NCBI RefSeq assembly: GCF_013327855.1
Contig: NZ_JABUMX010000001.1
Span: 1,178,001-1,242,000, forward strand
Length of the DNA: 64,000 nt
DNA from: Phyllobacterium pellucidum
GTDB lineage: Bacteria > Pseudomonadota > Alphaproteobacteria > Rhizobiales > Rhizobiaceae
Direction: 5' to 3'
The notes below the pieces were generated by a model. That model did no database searches, was not told the DNA's origin, and worked only from the letters and a program-made list of their open reading frames with translations. Of the stretch, positions 19,189 to 28,536 are shown in pieces (the first letter of the stretch is position 1; every line of letters starts with the position of its first letter). A program made the position numbers and the translations under genes.

Positions 19189-20202
19189 TCAGAACTTAAA
19201 GTTGATCATTTTTTTCATGACCAGGATCCCGAGTGACATCCAGACGGCTGCGCAGCCCATGATGACGTGACCAGTGTCGGTCGTGAACAGAACCATGATG
19301 TAACCGGGGCTCGACAGGTAGACGAGCAAAGCAACCGCGAAGGGCAGTGAACCGATAATATAGGCAGAGGCCTTGGCCTCCATGGACAGCGCCTGAACCT
19401 TGACCGCCATCTTCTTGCGATCGCGGAGCACGCGGGAAAGATTGCCGAGCGCTTCCGAAAGGTTGCCACCGGCCTGCGACTGAATCTGGATCACGATCCC
19501 GAAAAAGCTTGCTTCCGGACAAGGCATGTATTCGGCCATTCGCATCGCGGATTCCGGGATGCTCACGCCGACCTGCTGCGCATCGACCATGCGCCGAAAC
19601 TCGGCCTTGACCGGCTCTTGCGCCTCCTGGGCAATGAGCCGGATACCGTCATTGAGCGGCAGGCCGGATCGAAGCGCTCGCACGATGACATCGATCGCGT
19701 TCGGAAACTCCTTGAGGAATGCCTTTATCCGGCGGCCGCGGCGATAGTAGACGAACCAGCGTGGCAGGCCGAAGATGCCGGCAAGCAGCAAGCCCGGTGC
19801 AAGATAGAGCGGCGAGCCGAGGAAAAGCCCGGCGAAAGTAACGACAACGCCAACCACTGCGGAGTAGATATAAAAGCGCTGAACAGTCACCTTCATCCCG
19901 GCCTGCATGAGCAGCATCTTCAAGGGCGGCGACTTGGCGTTCTTGTCGCGCTGTTTCTGACGCTTTTCGATATCCTTCAGCGTATCCTGAACGGATCTCC
20001 GGCGCTTCTGCGCCTCTGCCAGCTTGTCGCGAACCACAAACTTGCCCATGCTTTCGCTGGCAGAGAGTTTGACGGAGTTCAGCCGTTCCTCCGTGCGCTT
20101 CTGCGATGCGATCGAATCGAAGAAGAAGACGTAGGCAAGTGCAGCGAAGGTAAGCGCTACCAGGGCAACGAAGACGATCTGCGGAAGGCTAAGCCCAAAC
20201 AT
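19189..20202 (-). CDS. tadB: Tad pilus inner-membrane platform protein TadB
   Basis: F-domain protein of 337 aa, paralogue and partner of TadC. N-terminal membrane anchor (QIVFVALVALTFAALAYVFF), a basic stretch, paired segments around residues 110-150, the T2SSF domain with FPNAIDVIVRALRSGLPLND (about 170-190), and two C-terminal membrane segments ending KKMINFKF. It lies between cpaF and tadC with short gaps (about 20 bp on each side). Confidence 0.93.
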   Translation of the reverse strand: MFGLSLPQIVFVALVALTFAALAYVFFFDSIASQKRTEERLNSVKLSASESMGKFVVRDKLAEAQKRRRSVQDTLKDIEKRQKQRDKNAKSPPLKMLLMQAGMKVTVQRFYIYSAVVGVVVTFAGLFLGSPLYLAPGLLLAGIFGLPRWFVYYRRGRRIKAFLKEFPNAIDVIVRALRSGLPLNDGIRLIAQEAQEPVKAEFRRMVDAQQVGVSIPESAMRMAEYMPCPEASFFGIVIQIQSQAGGNLSEALGNLSRVLRDRKKMAVKVQALSMEAKASAYIIGSLPFAVALLVYLSSPGYIMVLFTTDTGHVIMGCAAVWMSLGILVMKKMINFKF

Positions 20203-20223
20203 GGTGGAATTCTCCCGGCGTCA

Positions 20224-21687
20224 TCATCCCTGCATGATTTCCATGGAATCAAGCGCCTGGGCGAGGCGGCGATCTTCGTTGAAATAGCGCGCGCGCTCCC
20301 AGAAATGCGGCCTCGCGATACCCGTCGAAACATGCTTGCCGATAAGGCGGCCATTCGCATCCTCGCCGGTGATCTGGTAGACGACGAGGTCCTGCGTGAT
20401 GATGACGTCGCCTTCCATGCCGATGACTTCGGTCACATGCGTGATGCGACGCGAGCCGTCCCGCAGACGCGCCGCCTGGATGATGACATCGACCGAGCCG
20501 ACGATGATTTCGCGCACTGTCCTTTGCGGCAGCGAAAAGCCGCCCATGGCGATCATGGATTCGATACGGCTCAGGCACTCGCGCGGACTGTTGGAGTGGA
20601 TCGTTCCCATCGAGCCGTCGTGACCCGTGTTCATCGCGGACAGCAGATCGAATACCTCCGGTCCGCGCACCTCGCCGACGATGATCCGCTCGGGGCGCAT
20701 GCGCAGGCAGTTCTTGACGAGATCGCGCATCGTGACCTCGCCCTCGCCCTCAAGATTGGGCGGGCGTGTTTCAAGACGCACCACGTGCGGCTGCTGCAGC
20801 TGCAGTTCGGCCGAGTCCTCGCAGGTGATGACGCGCTCGTCCTTGTCGATGTAATTCGTCAGGCAGTTGAGGAGCGTCGTCTTGCCCGAGCCGGTACCGC
20901 CGGAAATGACGAGATTGCAGCGGACGCGGCCAATGATCTGCAGCAGTTCGGCACCGGCCGGCGAGATCGCGCCGAAGCGCACGAGTTGATCGAGCGTCAG
21001 CTTGTCCTTCTTGAATTTACGAATGGTGAGGACCGGCCCGTCGATTGCGAGCGGCGGCGCAATCACGTTGACGCGCGAGCCATCCGGCAGGCGCGCGTCG
21101 CATATGGGGCTTGATTCATCGACGCGGCGGCCGACCTGGCTCACGATGCGCTGGCAAATATTGAGAAGCTGCTGATTGTCGCGGAATCTTACACCTGATT
21201 CCTGCACCTTGCCCTGCACTTCGATATAGGTCTTGCGCGCGCCATTGACCATGATGTCGGCGATGTCGTCGCGTGCGAGCAATGGTTCGAGCGGTCCATA
21301 GCCGAGTACGTCGTTGCAGATATCGTCGAGCAGTTCCTCCTGCTCGGAGATCGACATGGCAAAGTTTTTGATCGCGATGATGTCGTTGACGATATCGCGA
21401 ATTTCCTCGCGCGCGACATCGGGATCGAGCTTCGACAATTGCGCAAGATCGATCGTGTCGATCAGTGCCGTGAAGACTTGCGATTTCGTGTCGTAATAGG
21501 CCTCGTTCTTCTCGCGGAGCACGACAATCGGCTTCGCGGCTTCAGCCGGTTGGCGTTTCGGCTCCAATATATCGCGCGGTAAGCGGGACGCCTCGGCCGG
21601 AATATTGCCGAGCGGCAGCGCCGCTTCCATCGCCGGGGCACGAAACTCCTGGACCTGTTGATTTCCTCCGCCGCGCTTGCCGAACAT
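20224..21687 (-). CDS. cpaF: Tad pilus assembly/secretion ATPase CpaF (TadA)
   Basis: Hexameric PilT/VirB11-type ATPase of 487 aa that powers extension and retraction. Walker [17 protein letters not shown] (about 263-278), Asp box [11 protein letters not shown] (about 290-300), Walker B region [16 protein letters not shown] (about 330-345) and the His box [16 protein letters not shown] (about 348-363). The variable N-terminal about 80 residues are low in conservation. Member of the cpaB-to-tadC operon. Confidence 0.96.
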   Translation of the reverse strand: MFGKRGGGNQQVQEFRAPAMEAALPLGNIPAEASRLPRDILEPKRQPAEAAKPIVVLREKNEAYYDTKSQVFTALIDTIDLAQLSKLDPDVAREEIRDIVNDIIAIKNFAMSISEQEELLDDICNDVLGYGPLEPLLARDDIADIMVNGARKTYIEVQGKVQESGVRFRDNQQLLNICQRIVSQVGRRVDESSPICDARLPDGSRVNVIAPPLAIDGPVLTIRKFKKDKLTLDQLVRFGAISPAGAELLQIIGRVRCNLVISGGTGSGKTTLLNCLTNYIDKDERVITCEDSAELQLQQPHVVRLETRPPNLEGEGEVTMRDLVKNCLRMRPERIIVGEVRGPEVFDLLSAMNTGHDGSMGTIHSNSPRECLSRIESMIAMGGFSLPQRTVREIIVGSVDVIIQAARLRDGSRRITHVTEVIGMEGDVIITQDLVVYQITGEDANGRLIGKHVSTGIARPHFWERARYFNEDRRLAQALDSMEIMQG

Positions 21688-21705
21688 GATGCCTCTTCGA
21701 TCTCG

Positions 21706-22980
21706 CTATTTCTTGCGCGTCAGCTTGGAGAAGACGGCTTTCAGTCCCGGCTTCTTTCTGGCTTTGTGCGTCATGCGGCCCGTCAAGATATGGGCCATTT
21801 CGTTGATGGTCTGAACAATGGGATTTGCCGCGTCCGTCTCAGCGAGCATCCGTCCATTGTTGGCGGCACTGCCGAAAAGTGCCGGTTCAAAAGGAAGGGT
21901 CGCCATCGCCGGGATGCCGAGCGGACCACAGAATTCGAGCGGCGCAATTTCGGGACGCTTCGGCACGCCGACCTGATTGAGAATGAGCCGCGGCGGCGCA
22001 TCATTGGGGCGAAGCTGCTTCAGCGTGTCGAGGAGGTTTTTGGTGTTGCGCAGATTGGCAAGTTCCGGCGAGGCAACGATCACGACCTCGTCGGCACGGG
22101 CAAGCGTCGTGCGCGTCCAGCCGTTCCAGGAGTGCGGCACATCGAGAATGACATGCGGGACCGAACGCTGCGCGACATCGATCAGATGCGCAAAGGAGTC
22201 ATCGCGGAAGTCGAAGACGCGATCGAGCGTCGATGGTGCCGCTAGGAGCGAGAGATTTTCAGCGCATTGCGCAAGCAGCCTGTCGAGATAGACATCGTCG
22301 ATGCGTTCCGGCGAAAACACGGCTTCGGCAATGCCCTGTGCCGGGTCCTGGTCGAAATTGATGTTCGCGGTGCCATAGGGCAGGTCCATGTCGGCGATGA
22401 CGACCTCGCTCTTGAACAGCGAGGAAATCGACCACCCGATATTGTGCGCAAGCGTGGAGGCACCGACGCCTCCCTTTGCACCTATGAAGGCTATCGCACT
22501 GCCGAGCGGCTTTGCCTCCGGATCTACGAACAGCGTGCCGATGACGCCGATGATGTCGGCCAGCTCGATCGGCGCGATCATATATTCGGAAATGCCGTTC
22601 CTGATCAGCTCGCGGTAGAGGGCGACGTCGTTGAAATGACCGATGATGACGACCTTGGTGCTGGGGTCGCACACTTCCGACAGGGCGGAAAGGCTTTGCA
22701 GCATGTCCCGCGGCGCTGCGGAGGTTTCGAGAAGGATCAGATTGGGCGTCGGCACCGTCTGGAACATTTCAACGGCGGTCGCGACACCTCCCATATGAAT
22801 CTGGGCATGGGTCTTGGCCATGCGCCGGTCTTCATTGGCCTTGGCGATCTGGCGCGCGACCGCATCGGTTTCGCAAAATGCCTCGATCGATATGCGCGGG
22901 ACCGGACGATAGGCGTGCAGGCCCGCTGACCGCTCTGTGCCTCCGCCTGCCGGGTCTTCTATGTCAAAGGCTAGACTCAT
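21706..22980 (-). CDS. cpaE: Pilus assembly localisation protein CpaE (TadZ, ParA/MinD-like)
   Basis: Protein of 424 aa with an N-terminal atypical receiver-like domain (about residues 30-150) and a MinD/ParA-type ATPase domain. The deviant Walker A reads GAKGGVGASTLAHNI (about 167-181), with Ala where canonical ParA has KT, so ATP hydrolysis may be weak or absent, as known for part of the TadZ family. ADMDLPYGTANINFD follows (about 195-209). It positions the pilus machine at the cell pole. Confidence 0.92.
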   Translation of the reverse strand: MSLAFDIEDPAGGGTERSAGLHAYRPVPRISIEAFCETDAVARQIAKANEDRRMAKTHAQIHMGGVATAVEMFQTVPTPNLILLETSAAPRDMLQSLSALSEVCDPSTKVVIIGHFNDVALYRELIRNGISEYMIAPIELADIIGVIGTLFVDPEAKPLGSAIAFIGAKGGVGASTLAHNIGWSISSLFKSEVVIADMDLPYGTANINFDQDPAQGIAEAVFSPERIDDVYLDRLLAQCAENLSLLAAPSTLDRVFDFRDDSFAHLIDVAQRSVPHVILDVPHSWNGWTRTTLARADEVVIVASPELANLRNTKNLLDTLKQLRPNDAPPRLILNQVGVPKRPEIAPLEFCGPLGIPAMATLPFEPALFGSAANNGRMLAETDAANPIVQTINEMAHILTGRMTHKARKKPGLKAVFSKLTRKK

Positions 22981-23008
22981 CTTCAGATTCCGCGTTTCAG
23001 GGAGTTGG

Positions 23009-23716
23009 TCACCACGAATAATCGACTTCTGCTGCGCTGGGCGTATGCGGCCTGTCGGACGGAACCCCGCGATAGTCCTCGATCACGATGTTGCGGCGCT
23101 CCGCATCGATCGGCGAAGATGCCCGTGGTCCAAGAAGGTCGGCAGGGTTTGCGATCTGGGCGGCGAGATTATTCTGGCTGGCGCAGCCAAAATTCGCGTA
23201 ATGGCGATTATCGGCCGTCTCGAGCAAATCCTTCGGCCATTGACCGCAGGGATGCGTGGACGCCGTCATTGCCGAATAGGAAAGCCTGATCGGCGCTGAA
23301 TCCGAAGAACCTGCGCTGTAGCGCTCACTGTTTATGTTGAACGGCTTGACCCCGCCCTTGCGCAGAACTGCTGCGATATCGTCGCGCAGGCCAGCCGCAG
23401 CGTGTTCGTTGGGCGAGCCCGCCGGCAACAGGATGTGAACCATGCCGGAACCGTTGGCCCGATAATTGGCGATGACCTGTTCGACGATGCTTCGCTGTGT
23501 AATCGACAGTTTGCGGTCAGCATGACCGACCGGAATATCGGCGACCTGCTCCTTCTCGGAGATGATTATCGGATGGTTGGTGCGATAGTCGTCCGGAATG
23601 CTCCCCGTCATCTCGCGTGGTGCGCAACCTGCAAGCAGGGTTACGGCAAGCAATGCAAGGACGGGCTTTATACGACGAATGGTGGTTGTGGCTGACATGT
23701 CCGCGTCCCTGCTCAC
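23009..23716 (-). CDS. cpaD: Pilus assembly lipoprotein CpaD
   Basis: Periplasmic/outer-membrane lipoprotein of 235 aa: signal sequence with lipobox LLAGC near residue 30, then the CpaD domain (SITQRSIVEQVIANYRANG; ASTHPCGQWPKDL; HYANFGCASQNNLAAQIANP). The start at 23716 overlaps the cpaC stop by 4 bp; an internal ATG at 23698 is possible. Believed to support the CpaC secretin. Confidence 0.9.
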   Translation of the reverse strand: MSRDADMSATTTIRRIKPVLALLAVTLLAGCAPREMTGSIPDDYRTNHPIIISEKEQVADIPVGHADRKLSITQRSIVEQVIANYRANGSGMVHILLPAGSPNEHAAAGLRDDIAAVLRKGGVKPFNINSERYSAGSSDSAPIRLSYSAMTASTHPCGQWPKDLLETADNRHYANFGCASQNNLAAQIANPADLLGPRASSPIDAERRNIVIEDYRGVPSDRPHTPSAAEVDYSW

Positions 23717-25320
23717 TTGTAAATGTAACCGATTGTGCCTTCGTATCGACCTTCAGGCAGGCTGGCTTCCTTCGTGCCGTAGACACGATTGACCTTGCCG
23801 AGGAAGATGCCTGCGGCATCGCTGGCTGGATTGAGATTGTCGTCAGGCCTTGCAAGCGCCGTGCGGGCGACCGGACGCACCAGATAGGGCGTGATGATGA
23901 TCACGAGTTCGCTCTCGTTGCGAATGAAGTCGCGGCTGCGGAACAAGGTCCCGAGGACCGGAATCTTGGAAATTCCAGGCAGTCCCGAGATCGCGGCGCG
24001 GTTGTCGTCGCGCATCAGCCCGGCGATCATCATCGAGCCGCCCGACGGCAGTTCCACGGTGGTGTCGGCGAGACGTTTGCGCAATGAAATGATGTTGGTG
24101 GCGAGGTTCTGGGCCTGGTTCTTGTTCGTCGTTCCGTTGTAGGTCGGATTGACGCCAGCACCGAGCGGGATCGATTGTTCAAGTGTCGGTTCGGAAACCG
24201 AGGTCCGTACCTTCAAGCTGATGCGTCCGGGTGAGAGGACGACGGGCAGGAACTCGAGGCCGATGCCGTATTCGATCTTGGTAAGCTGATACTGGGCGCC
24301 CTGCGCATTCGAAGTCTGGCCGGTGATCATGTTGTATTCGCCGCCGACCTTGAACGTCGCCTGTTCGCCCGAGATGGCGGTCAAGGACGGTTCTGCGAGC
24401 GTCTTCATGACCCCCGCCACTTCCATGGCATTCAGGTAGGAATCGATCGTTGCGCTGCCGATCGAGATCGGCACGGTAACGCCGGACGTTGTCAGGCTTT
24501 TGCCGGCCAGCGATGCGATGTTGGTCGAGCTGAAGAATATCCCGTCCGACTTGGTCTTGCCGACGAGATTGACACCAAGCTGCTTCATTACCGTGCGGCT
24601 GACTTCAGCCACTGTTACCTTCAAGGTAACCTGGTCGTCGCCGGCAATTTGAATGAGATTGACGATCTTGCTTTTCTGGCGCGCCTCGTCCGGGTCGCTG
24701 ATGGCAACGTCCGACCCACCGCCGCCATTGGTGCCGCCCTGGCCGGAGGCCGTGATCGCATATTGTCCCGTCGTTGCTTCACCGCCGGAAACGAGAAGGT
24801 TGGCAAGGTCGCTTGCCCGCTTGGCGTCGAGCGGCGTTTGAACCGTTCCGGTAAGGATGACATTGTCGTTCATCAACTCGACCTTGATGTCGGAGTCCGG
24901 AATATATTTCCGCAGGCTTTCCTCGAGCCCCGCCACATCGCGTTCGATGACGAGATCGAAGCTTGCGAGTTGCTCACCATTCGGGCCAAAGACGAAGATG
25001 TTGGTTTGCCCGACCATCTTGCCGAAAAGATAAATCCGCCGCGCCGTGCGGGTGACGGCATCGGCAACGGAAGGATTGGCCACGAGAATGTCGTAGGCAT
25101 CCGCCGGCAGATCGATGACGAGCGACTTGCTCAGTCCAAGGTTGATCCGCTTGCCAGCGGTCTGGCTCTGGTTGAGCCTTACGACAGCGTCTTCCGCAGC
25201 GGCCGCATTCTGCAATGGCAGAACGGCTATGCTGCAGCCGAGCAGCACGCGGGCCGCCTTCATCAGCGGCGACATAGGGGATGCGCATTTGAGCTGCATA
25301 ATGTTGATTTCGTGCCCCAT
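23713..25320 (-). CDS. cpaC: Tad pilus secretin CpaC (RcpA)
   Basis: Outer-membrane secretin of 535 aa. A signal peptide ends near NAAAAEDAV. Then come the N-terminal T2SS/T3SS pilus domain (LGLSKSLVIDLPADAYDILV, about 63-82), a BON-like domain (EESLRKYIPDSDIKVELMND) and the secretin core (VGGEYNM, KVRTSVSEP, VELPSGGSMMIAGLM, about 440-455). Its N-domain closely resembles the separate protein encoded at 27970-28410. The gap from cpaB is 4 nt. Confidence 0.95.
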   Translation of the reverse strand: MGHEINIMQLKCASPMSPLMKAARVLLGCSIAVLPLQNAAAAEDAVVRLNQSQTAGKRINLGLSKSLVIDLPADAYDILVANPSVADAVTRTARRIYLFGKMVGQTNIFVFGPNGEQLASFDLVIERDVAGLEESLRKYIPDSDIKVELMNDNVILTGTVQTPLDAKRASDLANLLVSGGEATTGQYAITASGQGGTNGGGGSDVAISDPDEARQKSKIVNLIQIAGDDQVTLKVTVAEVSRTVMKQLGVNLVGKTKSDGIFFSSTNIASLAGKSLTTSGVTVPISIGSATIDSYLNAMEVAGVMKTLAEPSLTAISGEQATFKVGGEYNMITGQTSNAQGAQYQLTKIEYGIGLEFLPVVLSPGRISLKVRTSVSEPTLEQSIPLGAGVNPTYNGTTNKNQAQNLATNIISLRKRLADTTVELPSGGSMMIAGLMRDDNRAAISGLPGISKIPVLGTLFRSRDFIRNESELVIIITPYLVRPVARTALARPDDNLNPASDAAGIFLGKVNRVYGTKEASLPEGRYEGTIGYIYK

Positions 25321-25324
25321 TTTT

Positions 25325-26128
25325 TTATTTCCGCCCCATGACTTCGACCATGGTTCCAGACTTGATCAGTTTCACATTGCCGCTACGGCCGGGCGAATTG
25401 ACGAGATATTCGGCGCCAGGTCCTGTCTGTTCCTGGGCGTCCTGAACCGAGCGGAGAACGAGCGACAGGCGCGCAGCCATCTGTTGCGCGACGGTGATGA
25501 CTTCGGCCTGTTCCGGCGTCAGTTCGAGCGTTGCGGTGGACCCCAGCTTGGTCTTTTCACCGTTCTCGTCCTCTTGGATCGTCTGATCGATCGCCAGCAC
25601 GCGAATGTTGCGAAGGACGGTTTCCGTAATGTATTGCTTCGCCTGGCCCTGTGTTTCGATCTCGTGGACCATAATGACATCGACATAGTCATCGGGCAGA
25701 ATGAAGCCGCCCGCCGATGTCTCCGAGGCAATCTGCGTCGCCACAGCGCGCATGCCGGCCGGAAGTTGCGCCGCCATGAAGCTCTGCCCCTTGCCGATGA
25801 GCTTTGCTTCACGAACCGGTTCGCCCGTGAATATGCGCAATCGAACCGTCGAGCCCTTGAGTTCCTCGACGGCGTTCGGACGGTCAGCGCGCTTTATATA
25901 TCCGTCGGCAAGGGCATCGACGGGCCAAGGCTGCCAGCGCAGCTGGCCGTTCAGTTCCGTGCCGACGCCGAGATTGTCCGTGGCAACGAGAATATCCTGC
26001 AATTTCATCTGTGGTTGGGGTGCTGACTGTACGACGGTAACGTCGGGCTTCATCTGCGTCGCGATATAGCCCGCGGCGCCCGCGGCAGCGACCGCGACGG
26101 TCAAAATGACAAGTCGTGCTCTTTGCAT
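25325..26128 (-). CDS. cpaB: Pilus assembly protein CpaB (RcpC, SAF domain)
   Basis: Protein of 267 aa, first gene of the main pilus operon. N-terminal membrane anchor (LVILTVAVAAAGAAGYIATQ), then an SAF domain (KLQDILVATDNLGVGTEL, GSTVRLRIFTGEPVREAKL) followed by the RcpC/CpaB domain (PAGMRAVATQIASETSAGGF, PDDYVDVIMVHEI). SAF domains may bind carbohydrate and CpaB aids secretin stability. The upstream region carries repeated motifs described separately. Confidence 0.93.
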   Translation of the reverse strand: MQRARLVILTVAVAAAGAAGYIATQMKPDVTVVQSAPQPQMKLQDILVATDNLGVGTELNGQLRWQPWPVDALADGYIKRADRPNAVEELKGSTVRLRIFTGEPVREAKLIGKGQSFMAAQLPAGMRAVATQIASETSAGGFILPDDYVDVIMVHEIETQGQAKQYITETVLRNIRVLAIDQTIQEDENGEKTKLGSTATLELTPEQAEVITVAQQMAARLSLVLRSVQDAQEQTGPGAEYLVNSPGRSGNVKLIKSGTMVEVMGRK

Positions 26129-26138
26129 TCAATGCACC

Positions 26139-26252
26139 CCGTTAGACTTTTGTCTAAGATTACCCACGGTTGCACTTTGACTTGCCAATCGTGTAATTAT
26201 GGTTAACGCATTGCTTAAATCTATGCTTAACGGCGTTTAACCGTTAGACTTT
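26139..26252 (-). promoter_or_regulatory. Probable control region of the cpaB-tadC pilus operon
   Basis: The dodecamer CCGTTAGACTTT occurs twice in the same orientation (26139-26150 and 26241-26252). The first copy is part of an inverted repeat TTAGAC-TTTT-GTCTAA (26142-26157). Between them are several TTAA words (GTTAACGCATTGCTTAA and CTTAACGGCGTTTAACC), which recall CtrA half sites but with spacings of 8 and 6 rather than the standard 7. The rest of the 288-bp gap up to the VOC gene holds nothing I recognise. Confidence 0.4.
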
Positions 26253-26416
26253 CGATCTATGAATACTCAGCGGGTCAAATTGAGAACGTCAGTAGCTGAT
26301 ACGACGCAGCGGAACGTCGCGCGTGGCGACATGGATCATGGCTTCTGAAACGTTGATGCGGGCCGCGTGGCTATCGTCATCCAGCCCGCTCCTCACGGTC
26401 TTATTTGTATCGCCGT

Positions 26417-26854
26417 TCAGCTTAGTTCTTGGGCAAGACCGATGAGAAGCCCTTCAGGCCCGCGAATGTAGCAGAGCCGATAGGCGTCTTTATACTGGAC
26501 CACTTCGCCGACGAGCTGCGCGCCGTGGGCACTCAGTCTTTCAAGCGTCTCGTCGACATCGTCCACGGTAAACATGGCGCGCAGGTACCCCAGCGCGTTG
26601 ACCGGCGCTTTTCGGTGATCTGCGACGACAGGCGGTGAAATGAAGCGCGAGAGCTCGAGCCGGCTGTGACCGTCCGGCGTGCGCATCATGGCAATCTCTA
26701 CGTGCTGATCGCCCAGTCCGGTGACGCGTCCGGCCCATTCGCCTTCGATCGTCGCCCGCCCTTCGAGTTCGAGGCCAAGTTCGCGAAAGAAATCGATCGT
26801 CGCTTCGAGGTCTTCAACGACGATACCGACATTGTCCATCCGCTTTAGCGCCAT
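26417..26854 (-). CDS. VOC superfamily (glyoxalase/dioxygenase-fold) protein
   Basis: Protein of 145 aa from the ATG at 26854, which is preceded by GGAG at a good distance. Two beta-alpha-beta-beta-beta repeats are visible: MDNVGIVVEDLEATIDFFRE (about 5-24) and YLRAMFTVDDVDETLERL (about 90-107), ending IRGPEGLLIGLAQEL with the usual metal-ligand Glu position. Such proteins are metal-dependent lyases, dioxygenases or resistance proteins; the substrate is unknown. It interrupts the pilus locus between the prepilin peptidase and cpaB genes on the same strand, with no evident pilus role. Confidence 0.85.
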   Translation of the reverse strand: MALKRMDNVGIVVEDLEATIDFFRELGLELEGRATIEGEWAGRVTGLGDQHVEIAMMRTPDGHSRLELSRFISPPVVADHRKAPVNALGYLRAMFTVDDVDETLERLSAHGAQLVGEVVQYKDAYRLCYIRGPEGLLIGLAQELS

Positions 26855-26960
26855 GTTCAAATCTCCAGGGTGTCGATCCAATCTACAAGGTGACGCCCAG
26901 TCTAACAATGCACGCTTCTGATGGTTTAGATCCAGGAAAAGCCCTGGGATACGAACTCAA

Positions 26961-27485
26961 TCAGAGGTGCGCCAGGCGATCGATTACCCATTGGCATAGG
27001 GGGGAGCTTGGAAATGCAAGGAGGCCGGCGCCGCCAAGGGCGATGCCATAGGGGACGCCCTCTTCCTTGCGCGCGAGCCGCCGCATGAACTCGATCCGGT
27101 CCGCATATATTATTGCAGCATGGGAATTGCGGTAGTTGAGAATTGCGAGGGTAAGCACGCCGCCCAGCACAGACATCATCAACAAATATTCGGCAAGGCC
27201 CATGTTCCAGCCGAGCCAAAGCGCGGTCGCCGACATCAGCTTGGCGTCGCCGCCGCCCATCGTGCCGGTCGCGAAAAGGCCGAATGTTACCGTGAGAACC
27301 GCAGCGCCCGCGGCAAAATGCATTGCATAGGCTTCCCAGCCCATGCCGGTCAGCGGCGCCAGGATTACAAATGAAACGACAAGGATGAGCGAAACGCGAT
27401 TTTGAATTGTCATCGACAGGAGATCGGAGATCCCCGCAAAGGCCATTGCAAACGGAAAGATGACGAGGATGGCGGCTTCAATCAT
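26961..27485 (-). CDS. cpaA: Prepilin peptidase CpaA (TadV)
   Basis: Aspartic membrane protease (A24) of 174 aa that processes Flp pilin and pseudopilins. Start at 27485 gives MIEAAILVIFPFAMAFAGIS with AAGG-type ribosome site GGTAAGG just upstream. The two catalytic aspartates are in GISDLL (about residue 20) and GGGDAKL (about 80). Five to six membrane segments are predicted by eye. It begins 4 bp after the pilin stop. Confidence 0.93.
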   Translation of the reverse strand: MIEAAILVIFPFAMAFAGISDLLSMTIQNRVSLILVVSFVILAPLTGMGWEAYAMHFAAGAAVLTVTFGLFATGTMGGGDAKLMSATALWLGWNMGLAEYLLMMSVLGGVLTLAILNYRNSHAAIIYADRIEFMRRLARKEEGVPYGIALGGAGLLAFPSSPLCQWVIDRLAHL

Positions 27486-27489
27486 GACC

Positions 27490-27690
27490 TTACCTGTTTG
27501 GCGCCTGGGCAACCTTGTCCGCAAGGGAGCCGTAAAGGGTCTGTACCGATGATCCAAGCACGTTCGCGCCGGCCAGAATGGCGATGCTTAGGATCGAAGC
27601 GATGAGCGTATATTCAATAGCCGTAGCGCCGCACCGGTTGTGCAGGAAGCGAGCGAACACGTCGAGGATCGCATTCATCGTGCCTGTCAT
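27490..27690 (-). CDS. flp: Flp/Fap family type IVb pilin
   Basis: Major pilin precursor of 66 aa. I choose the ATG at 27690 because GAGGA lies 8 nt upstream; an ATG at 27678 has no such site. The leader ends in HNRCG and the mature protein would begin ATAIEYTLIASILSIAILAG, giving the G/xxxxEY processing site with Glu+5 and Tyr+6 expected of Flp pilins. Processed by the CpaA peptidase encoded next. Confidence 0.93.
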   Translation of the reverse strand: MTGTMNAILDVFARFLHNRCGATAIEYTLIASILSIAILAGANVLGSSVQTLYGSLADKVAQAPNR

Positions 27691-27969
27691 CTGGAATGTC
27701 CTCGCTCGTACCACTGGTTGCGCCTGATCGAACGCTAGTGGCAGCGAATTTCATTCATCTTAAGGAACACCGTTACAAAATAGTAAAGCTTTGGCAACTC
27801 GAAATAGAGGTGACTAAATGGTAAATCGTATAGTTAGAATTTGCATAAAATTTTACCGTTTGTACGTCGTCTTGCGCCGTTATGATTAACAAAAGCTTTG
27901 CGGGCTTAAGCTTTCCTTCACCAATCCACGCCATGTTTGAGAAGCATTCGTTTCGAGGGGCTCTTATCC

Positions 27970-28410
27970 ATGGTCGACAATAAATTCCACACTGTTTCTG
28001 CGTACGGATTGACCATCGCCTTGGCGCTTGTCGCCATTGCGCTCGCCCCCGCCCCCGCGAGCGCCGATACGGGCATCCATGTGATCATGAACCAGGCAAG
28101 AATATTGAGACTCGCGCGTCCGGCGGATACGGTCGTCGTCGGCGATCCCGCCATTGCCGATGCGGTCGTCAAGGATGCGCGCACCGTAATTTTGACGGGG
28201 AAAGGCTTCGGCATGACCAATATTGTCATTCTGGACGCCGATGGCAGCCCGATTGTCGATGATCAGGTCATGGTGAGCCGCAGCGTTGCCAACACGACGC
28301 GCGTCTATCGGCGCGCTTTCGTCCAGACACTTTCCTGTACGCCCTATTGCGAAACAGCGCAGAAGACGACTGCCGAAACCGAATCCGATCAAAAAATCGG
28401 CGGCAACTGA
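27970..28410 (+). CDS. Stand-alone secretin N-terminal-domain protein of the pilus locus
   Basis: Exported protein of 146 aa. ATG at 27970 follows GAGGGG with 9-nt spacing. The signal peptide ends APASADTGI, then comes a single T2SS/T3SS secretin-associated pilus N-domain: ILRLARPADTVVVGDPAIAD and DARTVILTGKGFGMTNIVIL match the equivalent part of CpaC in this locus (LVIDLPADAYDILVANPSVA, RIYLFGKMVGQTNIFVF). There is no secretin core. A C-terminal CTPYC pair could form a disulfide. Divergent from the pilin gene and upstream of two TadE-like genes. Likely a CpaC accessory, by inference. Confidence 0.85.
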   Translation: MVDNKFHTVSAYGLTIALALVAIALAPAPASADTGIHVIMNQARILRLARPADTVVVGDPAIADAVVKDARTVILTGKGFGMTNIVILDADGSPIVDDQVMVSRSVANTTRVYRRAFVQTLSCTPYCETAQKTTAETESDQKIGGN

Positions 28411-28536
28411 GCTGGCGCTACTCACGGTTGAAAAATCGTGAAGGAATTTACTGCAATTTCCACCGCGGATCGAACGGGATTCTAACTTCTGAATGCTAGG
28501 AATTTTCTTGCCTTAAGTGGTCGGGGAATTCCATCC

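Noticed and set aside
19618-21114. Open frame of about 498 codons on the plus strand
   Set aside because: It lies opposite tadB and cpaF, which have full family motifs; the product is rich in Arg, Asp and His as expected of an antisense shadow in GC-rich DNA, and there is no recognisable domain.
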